From NCBI GenBank assembly GCA_913062835.1, contig CAJXXD010000012.1:1-11139 (forward strand): a DNA stretch of 11,139 bases. The letters are read 5' to 3'. The stretch comes from an uncultured Gammaproteobacteria bacterium (GTDB taxonomy: Bacteria; Pseudomonadota; Gammaproteobacteria; Pseudomonadales; Litorivicinaceae). A program made the position numbers and the translations under genes. Below are positions 1-6,490 of this stretch, piece after piece. The notes beneath the pieces are model-generated. The model was not told the DNA's origin. It saw nothing but the letters and a program-made list of their open reading frames with translations, and made no database searches. How positions within the stretch are numbered: position 1 is the first letter of the stretch; each line of letters starts with the position of its first letter.

Positions 1-912
1 ACCCAAGCCAATCCAATTGGCGGTTCACAATGGCTCCGGGGTCATCATGTGGGTCGAATAGACCTCTCGAGCGGCCGGAATTTTAATCGTGATATGCCAA
101 GACTTGCCGAGCAAACACTCTCCGAGGTGAAACGCCGGTTGACCGATAATCCCGTGACCAATCGCGCCATGGCGCGGTCGATTTGGCAAGAGGCCCTCTC
201 TGGCGTCACGGTGGAATCACCGGTGGATGCGCTTCAGGTGGTATTGCAGTCGCGCGCGGTGGAGGCGGACTGGGTATTTGATCTGCACTCAGACGATGAA
301 GGCGAGGTGCATCTGTATGCCTTCCCGCAACATCAGGCATTGGCCGAGGCACTCGGCATCCGACTGGGCGCCTCGACGGTATTGACCGCCGAGCAAAGCG
401 GTGCAGATTCCTTTGATGACGCCTTGGTGGGTTTCTGGGCCGTGTTGGATCGTGAGTTTCCCGGTGCCGGTTTTGATAATCCAGTGGTTGCGATGACCTG
501 TGAGCTTCGAGGCACACGGGATGTGTCTAAGGCGTTGGCCGACAAAGATGCGGCCGCGTTCATCGATTTCTTAGCGACACAAGGATTGATTCGGCGGACT
601 GTGGCTCCTGCTGAGGGATCTGTCGCCATCAAGCCGCTGGCCGGCATGGATCCTATTACCAGCCCAGACTCGGGCTTATTGGTATGGCATGCCGCACTCG
701 GCGACGAATTTGAAGCCGGAGCCTTAGTGGCAGAGCTGTATCGTCCCGACCGGCCGAATTCGCCGGCATTGAGCATCCGGGCTCGGGTGGCCGGTCGATT
801 GATTGCCCGACGAGGCCATCCTTGGGTTCGATCCGGCGATGTGGTCGCGAAAGTGGCCGGTGACGAGCCGCTTGCCTGGCGGACCGAGAATTTACTCGGG
901 GGGCGTCAATGA
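1..912 (+). CDS. Succinylglutamate desuccinylase/aspartoacylase-family zinc hydrolase (5' partial)
   Basis: Frame 1 is open from the first base, so the gene begins upstream; a GTG at 49 falls inside conserved sequence and is not the start. The 303 visible residues carry the family's landmarks: an N-P-x-G motif at residues 4-7, the R-N-F-N-R-D block at 26-31, a D-L-H-S zinc-ligand motif (His96) and a T-C-E-L motif with the likely catalytic Glu168. Residues about 215-290 form the barrel-sandwich (lipoyl-like) C-terminal domain usual in this family. The first zinc-binding motif (HxxE) must lie before the window. Relatives are cytoplasmic metallohydrolases that cleave N-acyl amino acids (AstE, AspA, COG3608). 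The substrate cannot be told here. The stop overlaps the next start (ATGA), so it probably belongs to the downstream exporter-like operon, where it may trim or deacylate a small molecule or peptide (inference). Confidence 0.85.
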   Translation, partial: TQANPIGGSQWLRGHHVGRIDLSSGRNFNRDMPRLAEQTLSEVKRRLTDNPVTNRAMARSIWQEALSGVTVESPVDALQVVLQSRAVEADWVFDLHSDDEGEVHLYAFPQHQALAEALGIRLGASTVLTAEQSGADSFDDALVGFWAVLDREFPGAGFDNPVVAMTCELRGTRDVSKALADKDAAAFIDFLATQGLIRRTVAPAEGSVAIKPLAGMDPITSPDSGLLVWHAALGDEFEAGALVAELYRPDRPNSPALSIRARVAGRLIARRGHPWVRSGDVVAKVAGDEPLAWRTENLLGGRQ

Positions 913-1334
913 ATCCCTGGATGGCGCACCTTGAAAATCAGGATCTGGATTGGATGGTGCAGGCCGGCCGGGGCGTCTATGCCGATCCCGAGGCCGTCTT
1001 GCCTCTTGAGCAACCGATGTTAGTGCTAGCGGGTACGGTGCGATGCGACGATCGGTTACGCGGGCCGGGCGCCTTATTGGGGGTTGCCGAATGGTACCTC
1101 GATGCCGATACGCCTGTGAACTGGACCGTGGAGGCGCCACTCTGGGGGCTGAGTTTGCCATTGCAGATGCACCATCGGACCGATTGGGCGGTGGCTTTAG
1201 CCGTAGCCCTGTCAGCTGAAACGCGTATCGTGGCTGACGAAGGCGAGGAGTCGCTCGCCGATGGAGAGGCAGCCGGTCTCAAATTCCGTTATGTTTTAAA
1301 TCGATTGGATCATGTTCGTGAAGGACCGCCGTGA
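909..1334 (+). CDS. Small cyclic-nucleotide-binding-fold-like protein
   Basis: This 141-residue soluble protein has no signal peptide or membrane segment. Residues about 28-85 follow the strand-turn pattern of a cNMP-binding/Crp-like beta roll: a hydrophobic strand ending in L-A-G-T-V (39-44), a G-P-G-x-L-L-G turn (52-58), then an acidic stretch and a W-T-V-E-A-P strand (72-77). The phosphate-binding cassette expected for a true cAMP/cGMP binder (F-G-E followed by P-R-x-A) is not present, so it probably does not bind a cyclic nucleotide. The C-terminal part (90-141) is not recognised. It starts at an ATG overlapping the previous stop, after a run of six G at 898-903, and its own stop overlaps the next GTG. 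A second protein of this kind lies at 4866-5330. I infer a structural or regulatory partner of the ABC-like subunits. The fold assignment rests on pattern only. Confidence 0.6.
   Translation: MNPWMAHLENQDLDWMVQAGRGVYADPEAVLPLEQPMLVLAGTVRCDDRLRGPGALLGVAEWYLDADTPVNWTVEAPLWGLSLPLQMHHRTDWAVALAVALSAETRIVADEGEESLADGEAAGLKFRYVLNRLDHVREGPP
1320..1325 (+). promoter_or_regulatory. Ribosome binding site for the HlyD-like gene
   Basis: GAAGGA lies five bases before the GTG at 1331. It supports GTG as the start even though the preceding gene runs through it. Confidence 0.6.
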
Positions 1335-1834
1335 ATCACCCTCCCTTATCTGATACTGACAACCTCGGACTGCCTAGACGCATGTGGTGGTTGTGGCCAT
1401 TTTTGGTGTTGTTGTTGGTGATTTGGTTGATCAGCTTGTGGGCGATTCGGGTGCCTGCGACCACTGAGATTTATGGTGTGGTCACCGCACAGCAGGGGTT
1501 GGGTCAGACCGCTCGGGCTGAGTTGACCGTATTTATTCCAGAGCGCTTGAAGATACGCCGGCTGGGCGAAGAAGTTCGAGTGACCTGCAACGGCCAAAGC
1601 TGGGAAGCGAGTGTCGACCGTGAGGCGGGTGAAGTGTTGTCGGTACAAGACATCCGGGATTTGATTGGATCCCGTCTGATCGCAGAGCGTTTGTTCCGCC
1701 AAACGGTCCGAGTGCAACAGGTAGTCACGGATGCCGGCGCAGATATCCCGGCCCCTGGCGAACAATGTGATGTCACTGTGATTGAGGGCCGCGTGCGCTT
1801 GATCACGCTGTTAGGCCGCGGGTCGGACTCATGA
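1331..1834 (+). CDS. Minimal HlyD-like membrane fusion protein
   Basis: This 167-residue protein has a short cytoplasmic N-terminus, one strong membrane anchor at about 18-40 (rich in Trp, Leu, Val) and a periplasmic domain. Residues 45-167 resemble the membrane-proximal beta-barrel of HlyD-type periplasmic adaptors: E-I-Y-G-V-V-T at 46-52, a strand V-F-I-P-E-R at 67-72, L-G-E-E-V-R-V at 78-84, and the closing P-G-x-x-C-D-V-T-V block at 142-150. Usual HlyD proteins are about 380-480 residues; here the alpha-helical hairpin that reaches TolC and most of the lipoyl domain are missing, so it cannot easily span the periplasm. Cys86 and Cys146 would both lie in the periplasm and could form a disulfide. 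Start and stop overlap both neighbours (GTGA, ATGA). Its position before two ABC-like subunits fits an adaptor of that complex. Confidence 0.65.
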   Translation: MNHPPLSDTDNLGLPRRMWWLWPFLVLLLVIWLISLWAIRVPATTEIYGVVTAQQGLGQTARAELTVFIPERLKIRRLGEEVRVTCNGQSWEASVDREAGEVLSVQDIRDLIGSRLIAERLFRQTVRVQQVVTDAGADIPAPGEQCDVTVIEGRVRLITLLGRGSDS

Positions 1835-3063
1835 CGGCAGCCCTCGATGGGTTGATGGCCACAGGCGCAAGTTTTGAGGCCATCGCCGATGCCGCGACCG
1901 CCTTAGATTATCGATTGGTTTCTAAGCCGGTGAAGCCGCCTAGAATTGGCACGGTATTCATCGATTGCTCAGGAGAAATCCGACGGGTGCGTGGTCGTTT
2001 CGTCGGCTGGGTGCTGACCGTCAATGGCGACTCGGTCTTGGCGCTGTCCCGTTGGAGTCGGTTGCGAGCCAGTGGTGTGGTGTTGGAACCCAGTGCCTCT
2101 GAAGGCGCTTTTTCACTGCCGTGGCTCGGCCTCAGCTTGGTGGTGATTGCCCGGTTGGTCTTGGCGGCCATGATGGCGATCGTCATCCACGCCGATGCCG
2201 GTGATTTGGGTCCGCTTTGGATGGTGACGGCGTTGATTTTAGCGGCGGCAACTTATACCTCGGTGACCTTGGTGCATAGGGCGCAATGGCAAGATCTGGC
2301 ATTGGCTTTGCAGTCGATGGCACCGGACTGGATTCCCCGACTGTCTCGAGATGTTGGGGGGCGCGTATTGGCGTTCTATACCGTCTTGGGATTTGCCGCC
2401 TTGTCGATTTGGGTCGATCTGCCATTGGGTGTCTGGGCCGTTTTGGCAGGCTTTTTGGCACTGGATTTATTGCCGACACGGCATTTTCGGTTGGCCCAGC
2501 CGCTCGCGAAAGCCCCGAAAGTGATGACCCAAGCACCGCCTAGACGCTTGATGCGACGGCTCAAGCATTTAATTGATACCGACGCCTACGGCCTTTCTAT
2601 TTGGTATACCCAAACCCCAGAGCAAGTCCTCGCAGCCGCGGAACAGTGGGTTCGTGAAGGGCAGCCTTGGACAGTATTGGGTCCAGATGCCGAGTTTTTA
2701 CCGGGTACTCTCCGCTCCAACTTTGCGTGGGACGCGAGTGAAATTGCCGATTATCACTTCGAGAATTTGATGGAGTTGGTGGGCTTAAGTCACTGGCGGA
2801 CGCGATTTGGTGGGCGGTTGGATTATCAGATCGGGCCTGAGAATGCCGGTCTGTCCTCCTCGGAAGCGGCCGCATTGCAGATCGCGCGTGCCTTGGCGCA
2901 AGGGGCGGAGACTTTGATTTTGATCGATGCCTTAGCGCCTTTGTCGGCTGAGCGGCAACTGGCGTTATTGGATCGGTTGGCTGCTGCTCGCATCCGTTTG
3001 TGCGTGGTGTCGAGTGTGTCGGATTTATGGGGGCGAGATGGCATCGACCTCGACCGCACCTAA
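1831..3063 (+). CDS. Degenerate ABC exporter subunit A (pseudo-ATPase, decayed C39-like N-terminus)
   Basis: This 410-residue protein reads as a shrunken peptidase-type ABC exporter. Residues about 15-88 can be laid on the second half of a C39-like domain, ending in a G-V-V-L-E-P strand, but the catalytic Cys and His are absent. About four membrane segments follow (98-119, 127-147, 178-196, 198-215) instead of six. Residues 250-410 match an ATPase domain from the Q-loop onward: E-F-L-P-G-T-L-R-S-N-F (288-298) is the counterpart of the F-x-G-T-I-R-E-N segment, L-S-S-S-E (341-345) stands for LSGGQ, I-A-R-A-L follows, and the Walker B strand reads L-I-L-I-D-A, with Ala in place of the catalytic Glu. 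No Walker A is present, and the H-loop reads V-V-S-S-V with no His. ATP hydrolysis is very unlikely. Normal exporters of this type are about 700 residues. It overlaps both neighbours and probably pairs with the product of 3038-4873. Confidence 0.75.
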   Translation: MTAALDGLMATGASFEAIADAATALDYRLVSKPVKPPRIGTVFIDCSGEIRRVRGRFVGWVLTVNGDSVLALSRWSRLRASGVVLEPSASEGAFSLPWLGLSLVVIARLVLAAMMAIVIHADAGDLGPLWMVTALILAAATYTSVTLVHRAQWQDLALALQSMAPDWIPRLSRDVGGRVLAFYTVLGFAALSIWVDLPLGVWAVLAGFLALDLLPTRHFRLAQPLAKAPKVMTQAPPRRLMRRLKHLIDTDAYGLSIWYTQTPEQVLAAAEQWVREGQPWTVLGPDAEFLPGTLRSNFAWDASEIADYHFENLMELVGLSHWRTRFGGRLDYQIGPENAGLSSSEAAALQIARALAQGAETLILIDALAPLSAERQLALLDRLAAARIRLCVVSSVSDLWGRDGIDLDRT

Positions 3064-4873
3064 GCAATTTTCACTCAATGCAGGCCAGGTCTCAGCGGGC
3101 TTGGCACGCGATCGTTTGTGGCATGTTCGAAGCGGATCGGGTCGATTGCGCTTTTTGGTGGGTGGGCAGCTGATCGGTGAAATGCCACTGCCTGAATCCG
3201 GTTGGTTTGTGGTGCCTGAGTCGGCGCATCTGCGTGTCTGTATTCAGGCAGAAAGCCCGGTCGTTTTTGAAGCGCGCCTTCCGATGGCCTTAATTCCAAG
3301 GCTCGGTGATCTGGGCCGAGCGCAGTTGGTGGCGCCTATACGGCAAATGATGACCGCCATTGGCATTGATGACAGCTTGGTTGACTGGCCGGTAAAACTC
3401 TCGCAGCCGACCTTCCGGGCTTGGCTTGCCGAGGCTTTAGATCGAGCCCTGATTGCAGAGGAGGCGCTGTCACCTGACATGGCCTCGCCGCTGATTACTG
3501 AAAACACCGAAACGACCCTAAGCCGTACCGAGCTTCCAGAGCCTGAGCGGGCTTTTGGGTTGGTGGTCTTGGCAGGCCTGGTCTCGGTGATCACGGTGCT
3601 AACCGGACTCTTGGCACTCCGCGTCCTGGACTCGCCGGCCTTTGGCTTGGATGCGGGTTATGGGTTTTTGTTGTTGGGCTGTGTGATTTGGATGGGTCTG
3701 TCACTCGTGGCTTTGGATCGATTGGCTCTGGCCGTTTCCAATGCGCGCTGGGTCAGTTTAGGGGGTGCATGGATTACCACCTCCGCTCTTTTATTTTGGG
3801 AAAACACCACCTTAGGCGCAGCGATGTTGGGTGTGGCCTGTCTGGTGGCGCTGGCTTATTGGATTTACGTGCGACGTCTGTTGCCTGACCTGCCGTCGAT
3901 TGATCAGCCGATGCGGTGGTTATCAATCCGTTTAACTCGCGATGGCGTACCCTCAGTCCGCGCGCGCGTCCGAGCGGTTTGGCAAGAAGCCACTGAATGG
4001 GTGGTTGCGCGGATTGAGCTGGTGGCTGAGTACAGTCGATTCAGCCGCGCCATTTTAGCAGCCGGTTTGGTGATACCTGCGATGGCGGGCACCTACGACG
4101 AAGAGCCTGCGGTCTTGATGGGGTTGTCGTTGACGGCCTTGGTGCTGCTCGAGCGTCTCCGGGGTCTGTTGCCGGTGGAAGGTAAAAAGTCAGCCGGCGA
4201 CGACGAGCTGTTCCCGTCCAAACCTTTGAGCCTGGGGGGCGAGGTGCACTATGAGTCGGTGGTGTTTCGTCGTCATGCCGGGGAAAAACCATTATTTGAT
4301 GAATTGACCTTCCATGCGCCAGCGGAAAGCCTCGTGCGAATAACCGCGGCGGAAGGTGCCGGATTGTCCACGTTAAAACACCTATTGATTCGAAAGGTGG
4401 TGCCTGAGAAAGGGCGAGTACGTATCGGGGGTATGGATGTCGCTCGGTTGGATGCATCAGCGCTCTCGTTGTCGGTGGTGATGCTCGATCATCCCAAAGA
4501 TGGCGAGGCTCGCACCTTGGGCGACTGGTTATTTATCGATCCTGTGATTGAGGCGGCCACACTGGAAGGCCATTTGCATGCCCTCAATGCGACGCATCTC
4601 ATCGAGCAACTCAAAGACCGACTCAATGCCTCCATGGGGGCGGTGGCCGCTTTAGCCGGTCCGCTCGGTATGCATCGTTTGAAATTGGCGCGCGCGCTGG
4701 CCCGGCCGGGACAGATCTTGTGGCTCGATCACTGGCTATTGGGCTTAGATAGTACAAGTCGGTCTTACGTGATTCAGCAATTGATTGAACGACCAGGTAC
4801 GCGCTTTGTTGTGGATCGTAATGGTCTATTAACCGGGCCTGCTGATTTGCACTGGGAGGTGCCGCGTGCTTGA
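3038..4873 (+). CDS. Degenerate ABC exporter subunit B (cNMP/cupin-like N-terminus, pseudo-ATPase)
   Basis: This protein has 611 residues from ATG 3038, chosen over the GTG at 3014 because GGGGGCGAG stands directly before it; the GTG would add eight residues. Residues 1-85 are a beta-rich cNMP/cupin-like domain (V-R-S-G-S-G-R-L at 30-37), a layout also met in NHLM-type exporter ATPases. Membrane segments lie near 173-194, 205-226, 241-280 and 338-376, giving about six. The ATPase domain (400-611) keeps the fold's order but loses its chemistry: the Walker A region reads A-A-E-G-A-G-L-S-T (437-445, Lys replaced by Leu443), the signature is L-A-G-P-L-G (539-544), Walker B is I-L-W-L-D-H (catalytic Glu replaced by His565), and the H-loop is V-V-D-R (Asp593). 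The frame is uninterrupted. It overlaps both neighbours and is the likely partner of the preceding 410-residue subunit. What the complex moves or senses cannot be read from sequence. Confidence 0.78.
   Translation: MASTSTAPKQFSLNAGQVSAGLARDRLWHVRSGSGRLRFLVGGQLIGEMPLPESGWFVVPESAHLRVCIQAESPVVFEARLPMALIPRLGDLGRAQLVAPIRQMMTAIGIDDSLVDWPVKLSQPTFRAWLAEALDRALIAEEALSPDMASPLITENTETTLSRTELPEPERAFGLVVLAGLVSVITVLTGLLALRVLDSPAFGLDAGYGFLLLGCVIWMGLSLVALDRLALAVSNARWVSLGGAWITTSALLFWENTTLGAAMLGVACLVALAYWIYVRRLLPDLPSIDQPMRWLSIRLTRDGVPSVRARVRAVWQEATEWVVARIELVAEYSRFSRAILAAGLVIPAMAGTYDEEPAVLMGLSLTALVLLERLRGLLPVEGKKSAGDDELFPSKPLSLGGEVHYESVVFRRHAGEKPLFDELTFHAPAESLVRITAAEGAGLSTLKHLLIRKVVPEKGRVRIGGMDVARLDASALSLSVVMLDHPKDGEARTLGDWLFIDPVIEAATLEGHLHALNATHLIEQLKDRLNASMGAVAALAGPLGMHRLKLARALARPGQILWLDHWLLGLDSTSRSYVIQQLIERPGTRFVVDRNGLLTGPADLHWEVPRA
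4854..4860 (+). promoter_or_regulatory. Strong ribosome binding site inside the end of the ABC-like gene
   Basis: GGGAGGT lies five bases before GTG 4866. It is among the best Shine-Dalgarno matches in the operon and fixes the start of the next gene within the last codons of the previous one. Confidence 0.65.
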
Positions 4874-5330
4874 GCAACAGCAGTTCCTGTCTGCCCTCAC
4901 TGAGCGTGATTATCGTTATTGGCACGATGAAGGGGTGGCCGTGTCACTCAAGGCGGGTCAAACACTGGTGGAAGCGGATGATTTCCCAGATTTGTATTTG
5001 GTATTGAAAGGGCAATGGGCGACTGAGCGGCTCGAAGTGAGTCCAGGGATCGTGGGCTTGGATGAGTTTTTGACCGGTTGGATGACGAATCGAGAATGGG
5101 TCGCTGACACACCCATGACGTTGTTGCGTGTGGATGCAGGCCGATTTGGGCAAATGCTGACCTTAGATACTTTACGACGCCATCAATTTCACCAAGCGAC
5201 ACTGCCGGTGCTTAGCAGCCGCTTATTTCGCCAAATGTCACCAGATGCCCCCTGGCCGCTTACGGCAATCACAGGGCTTGAACGTGGCGTGATGCGCTTC
5301 GAATCGTTGTTGTTACGCCACGGCTCATGA
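4866..5330 (+). CDS. Second small cyclic-nucleotide-binding-fold-like protein
   Basis: This 154-residue soluble protein starts at GTG and overlaps the previous gene by 8 bases and the next by 4. Residues about 5-100 follow the cNMP-binding beta roll more clearly than the protein at 909-1334: an N-terminal helix (F-L-S-A-L-T), V-S-L-K-A-G-Q-T-L (26-34), L-Y-L-V-L-K-G (43-49), a P-G-I-V-G-L-D-E-F turn (60-68), and a closing strand M-T-L-L-R-V-D (84-90) followed by a helix. The phosphate-binding cassette, including its Arg, is missing, so cyclic nucleotide binding is doubtful. No DNA-binding helix-turn-helix follows: residues 100-154 are helical but do not look like the Crp C-terminal domain. 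I infer a partner of the ABC-like complex rather than a transcription factor. Confidence 0.62.
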   Translation: MLEQQQFLSALTERDYRYWHDEGVAVSLKAGQTLVEADDFPDLYLVLKGQWATERLEVSPGIVGLDEFLTGWMTNREWVADTPMTLLRVDAGRFGQMLTLDTLRRHQFHQATLPVLSSRLFRQMSPDAPWPLTAITGLERGVMRFESLLLRHGS

Positions 5331-6490
5331 CCACACGCACACACCAATCCGGTGAAGTCTTCCTATATCTGGTCGTGGCTATTTGCTTTTGTCTTTTGTA
5401 CGCGCCACAGCCGCTGTTATCGGAATTGGCCAATGCCTTTTCAGTGACCAAGCCCAAAGCCGGGTTGCTGGTTTCTGTGACGCTTATCCCAATGGCGCTC
5501 GCCCCTCTGACCTATGGCATTGTGCTCAAGCAATTAAGCGCATTGACCATTTTAAAGTGGGCGCTCCCGAGTCTGGCGCTGACTATGGCCTTGGCTGGCC
5601 AGGCGCCGACCTATGAAAGCTTGTTGATTCTCAGGTTGCTTCAGGGCGCTCTTATGCCTGCCATTTTGACCGCCACCATGGCCTATCTAACGGCCGGTCG
5701 TTCAGGGTCGGACCTGTCAAAGGTGATGTCGATTTATATTGCCTCAACGATCGTGGGGGGCATGGCCGGGCGTGTGTTGAGCGGTCAGATGGCGCTTTGG
5801 TTGGATTGGTCTCAAGTGGCCTTAGTGTGGGCGTTGACGCTCTTAGCTGTGACCTGGACACCTTGGCGTCGAGCGACGCCTAAGCCGCTGAATCTGACTA
5901 AGCCAGACCGCGCTGGGATTTTGAACGCGCTCTCAAGGCGTGGCAATGCCCTGGTGTATGGCTCCGTCGCTTGTGCGTTTTGTTTGTTCTCGGGATTTTT
6001 AAACTACCTCCCGTTTCGGATGACTGAAGTGGATGCTTCGGTCAGTTCCGGTCTGATTGGGTTGAGTTATCTCGGCTACAGCGTCGGTGTGGTGTCTGCC
6101 TTATTGGCCGGGTATTGGGTTCGCGTGCTGGGGTCTTCAGTCCGTGTGTGTGCGATCGGGTTCGTCATTGTGCTGGGGTCGCAGGCACTCGCGTTTGGCG
6201 GCGTGATGGAGCTCTTTATGGGTGTCTTTGTTCTGTGTCTGGGCATGTTTTTGATTCACACCCTGGCAGCCTCTGAAGTGAATCACAATGCCAAAGCCTT
6301 AGGTGGGGTGGTCAATGGCTTGTATGTGTCCTGTTATTACGGGGGTGGGGTCTTTGGAACCTGGGTCATGGGCTATGTGTATGAGTTCTATGGGTGGACG
6401 GCCTTTATCGGCGCGCTTTTGATAGTCGGTCTATTGGGCGCGCTTTTGATGGCCCTCTATGCGCGAGTCCGTCTGTCTCAGCCTGCCTGA
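5327..6490 (+). CDS. MFS transporter, YnfM-like
   Basis: This 387-residue protein has about twelve membrane segments and a central cytoplasmic loop near 180-205. The block Y-I-A-S-T-I-V-G-G-M-A-G-R-V-L-S-G (137-153) is the segment-5 signature of the YnfM/AraJ-like group (COG2814), and a Y-Y-G-G-G-V-F-G-T stretch near the end fits its later helices. Members are proton-driven exporters of drugs or metabolites; the substrate here is unknown. The loop between segments 2 and 3, which normally carries MFS motif A (G-x-x-x-D-R-x-G-R), reads Y-G-I-V-L-K-Q-L-S-A and lacks the Asp and Arg residues. The ATG overlaps the previous stop, so it is translated with the degenerate ABC operon. It could be the energised carrier of a pathway whose ABC part no longer hydrolyses ATP (inference). 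Its 3' end overlaps the convergent gene at 6478-6927. Confidence 0.85.
   Translation: MTTRTHQSGEVFLYLVVAICFCLLYAPQPLLSELANAFSVTKPKAGLLVSVTLIPMALAPLTYGIVLKQLSALTILKWALPSLALTMALAGQAPTYESLLILRLLQGALMPAILTATMAYLTAGRSGSDLSKVMSIYIASTIVGGMAGRVLSGQMALWLDWSQVALVWALTLLAVTWTPWRRATPKPLNLTKPDRAGILNALSRRGNALVYGSVACAFCLFSGFLNYLPFRMTEVDASVSSGLIGLSYLGYSVGVVSALLAGYWVRVLGSSVRVCAIGFVIVLGSQALAFGGVMELFMGVFVLCLGMFLIHTLAASEVNHNAKALGGVVNGLYVSCYYGGGVFGTWVMGYVYEFYGWTAFIGALLIVGLLGALLMALYARVRLSQPA

Larger units (their letters stand above)
1..6490 (+). other. Seven-gene translationally coupled operon
   Basis: All seven plus-strand genes overlap the next one, five of them by exactly four bases (ATGA or GTGA) and the others by 8 and 26 bases. 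There is no room for an internal promoter or terminator outside coding sequence. The promoter lies upstream of the window. Such coupling suggests fixed stoichiometry and that the products work together: hydrolase, cNMP-fold protein, adaptor, two ABC-like subunits, cNMP-fold protein, MFS carrier. No precursor-peptide-like small gene was seen within it. Confidence 0.75.

Noticed and set aside
49..51. GTG at 49 as the start of the first gene
   Set aside because: The frame is open from base 1 and residues before it (N-P-x-G motif) belong to the conserved family sequence, so the gene is 5' truncated by the window.
333..776. Minus-strand open frame of 147 codons inside the hydrolase gene
   Set aside because: It is antisense to a well-supported coding region, its composition is Ser/Ala/Pro-rich with no family signature, and it is best explained as a shadow of GC-biased codons.
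2286..2543. Plus-strand 85-codon frame inside the 410-residue ABC-like gene
   Set aside because: It is out of frame within a coherent membrane-protein coding region, with no ribosome site and no recognisable protein.
3014..3016. GTG 3014 as the start of the 611-residue ABC-like gene
   Set aside because: ATG 3038 has a G-rich ribosome-site-like stretch directly before it and gives a cleaner N-terminus; the eight extra residues match nothing.
1831..4873. The two degenerate ABC genes as ordinary pseudogenes
   Set aside because: Both frames are uninterrupted over 3 kb, keep domain order and overlap neighbouring genes precisely. Decay without stops or frameshifts in both is unlikely, though recent loss cannot be excluded without comparison.
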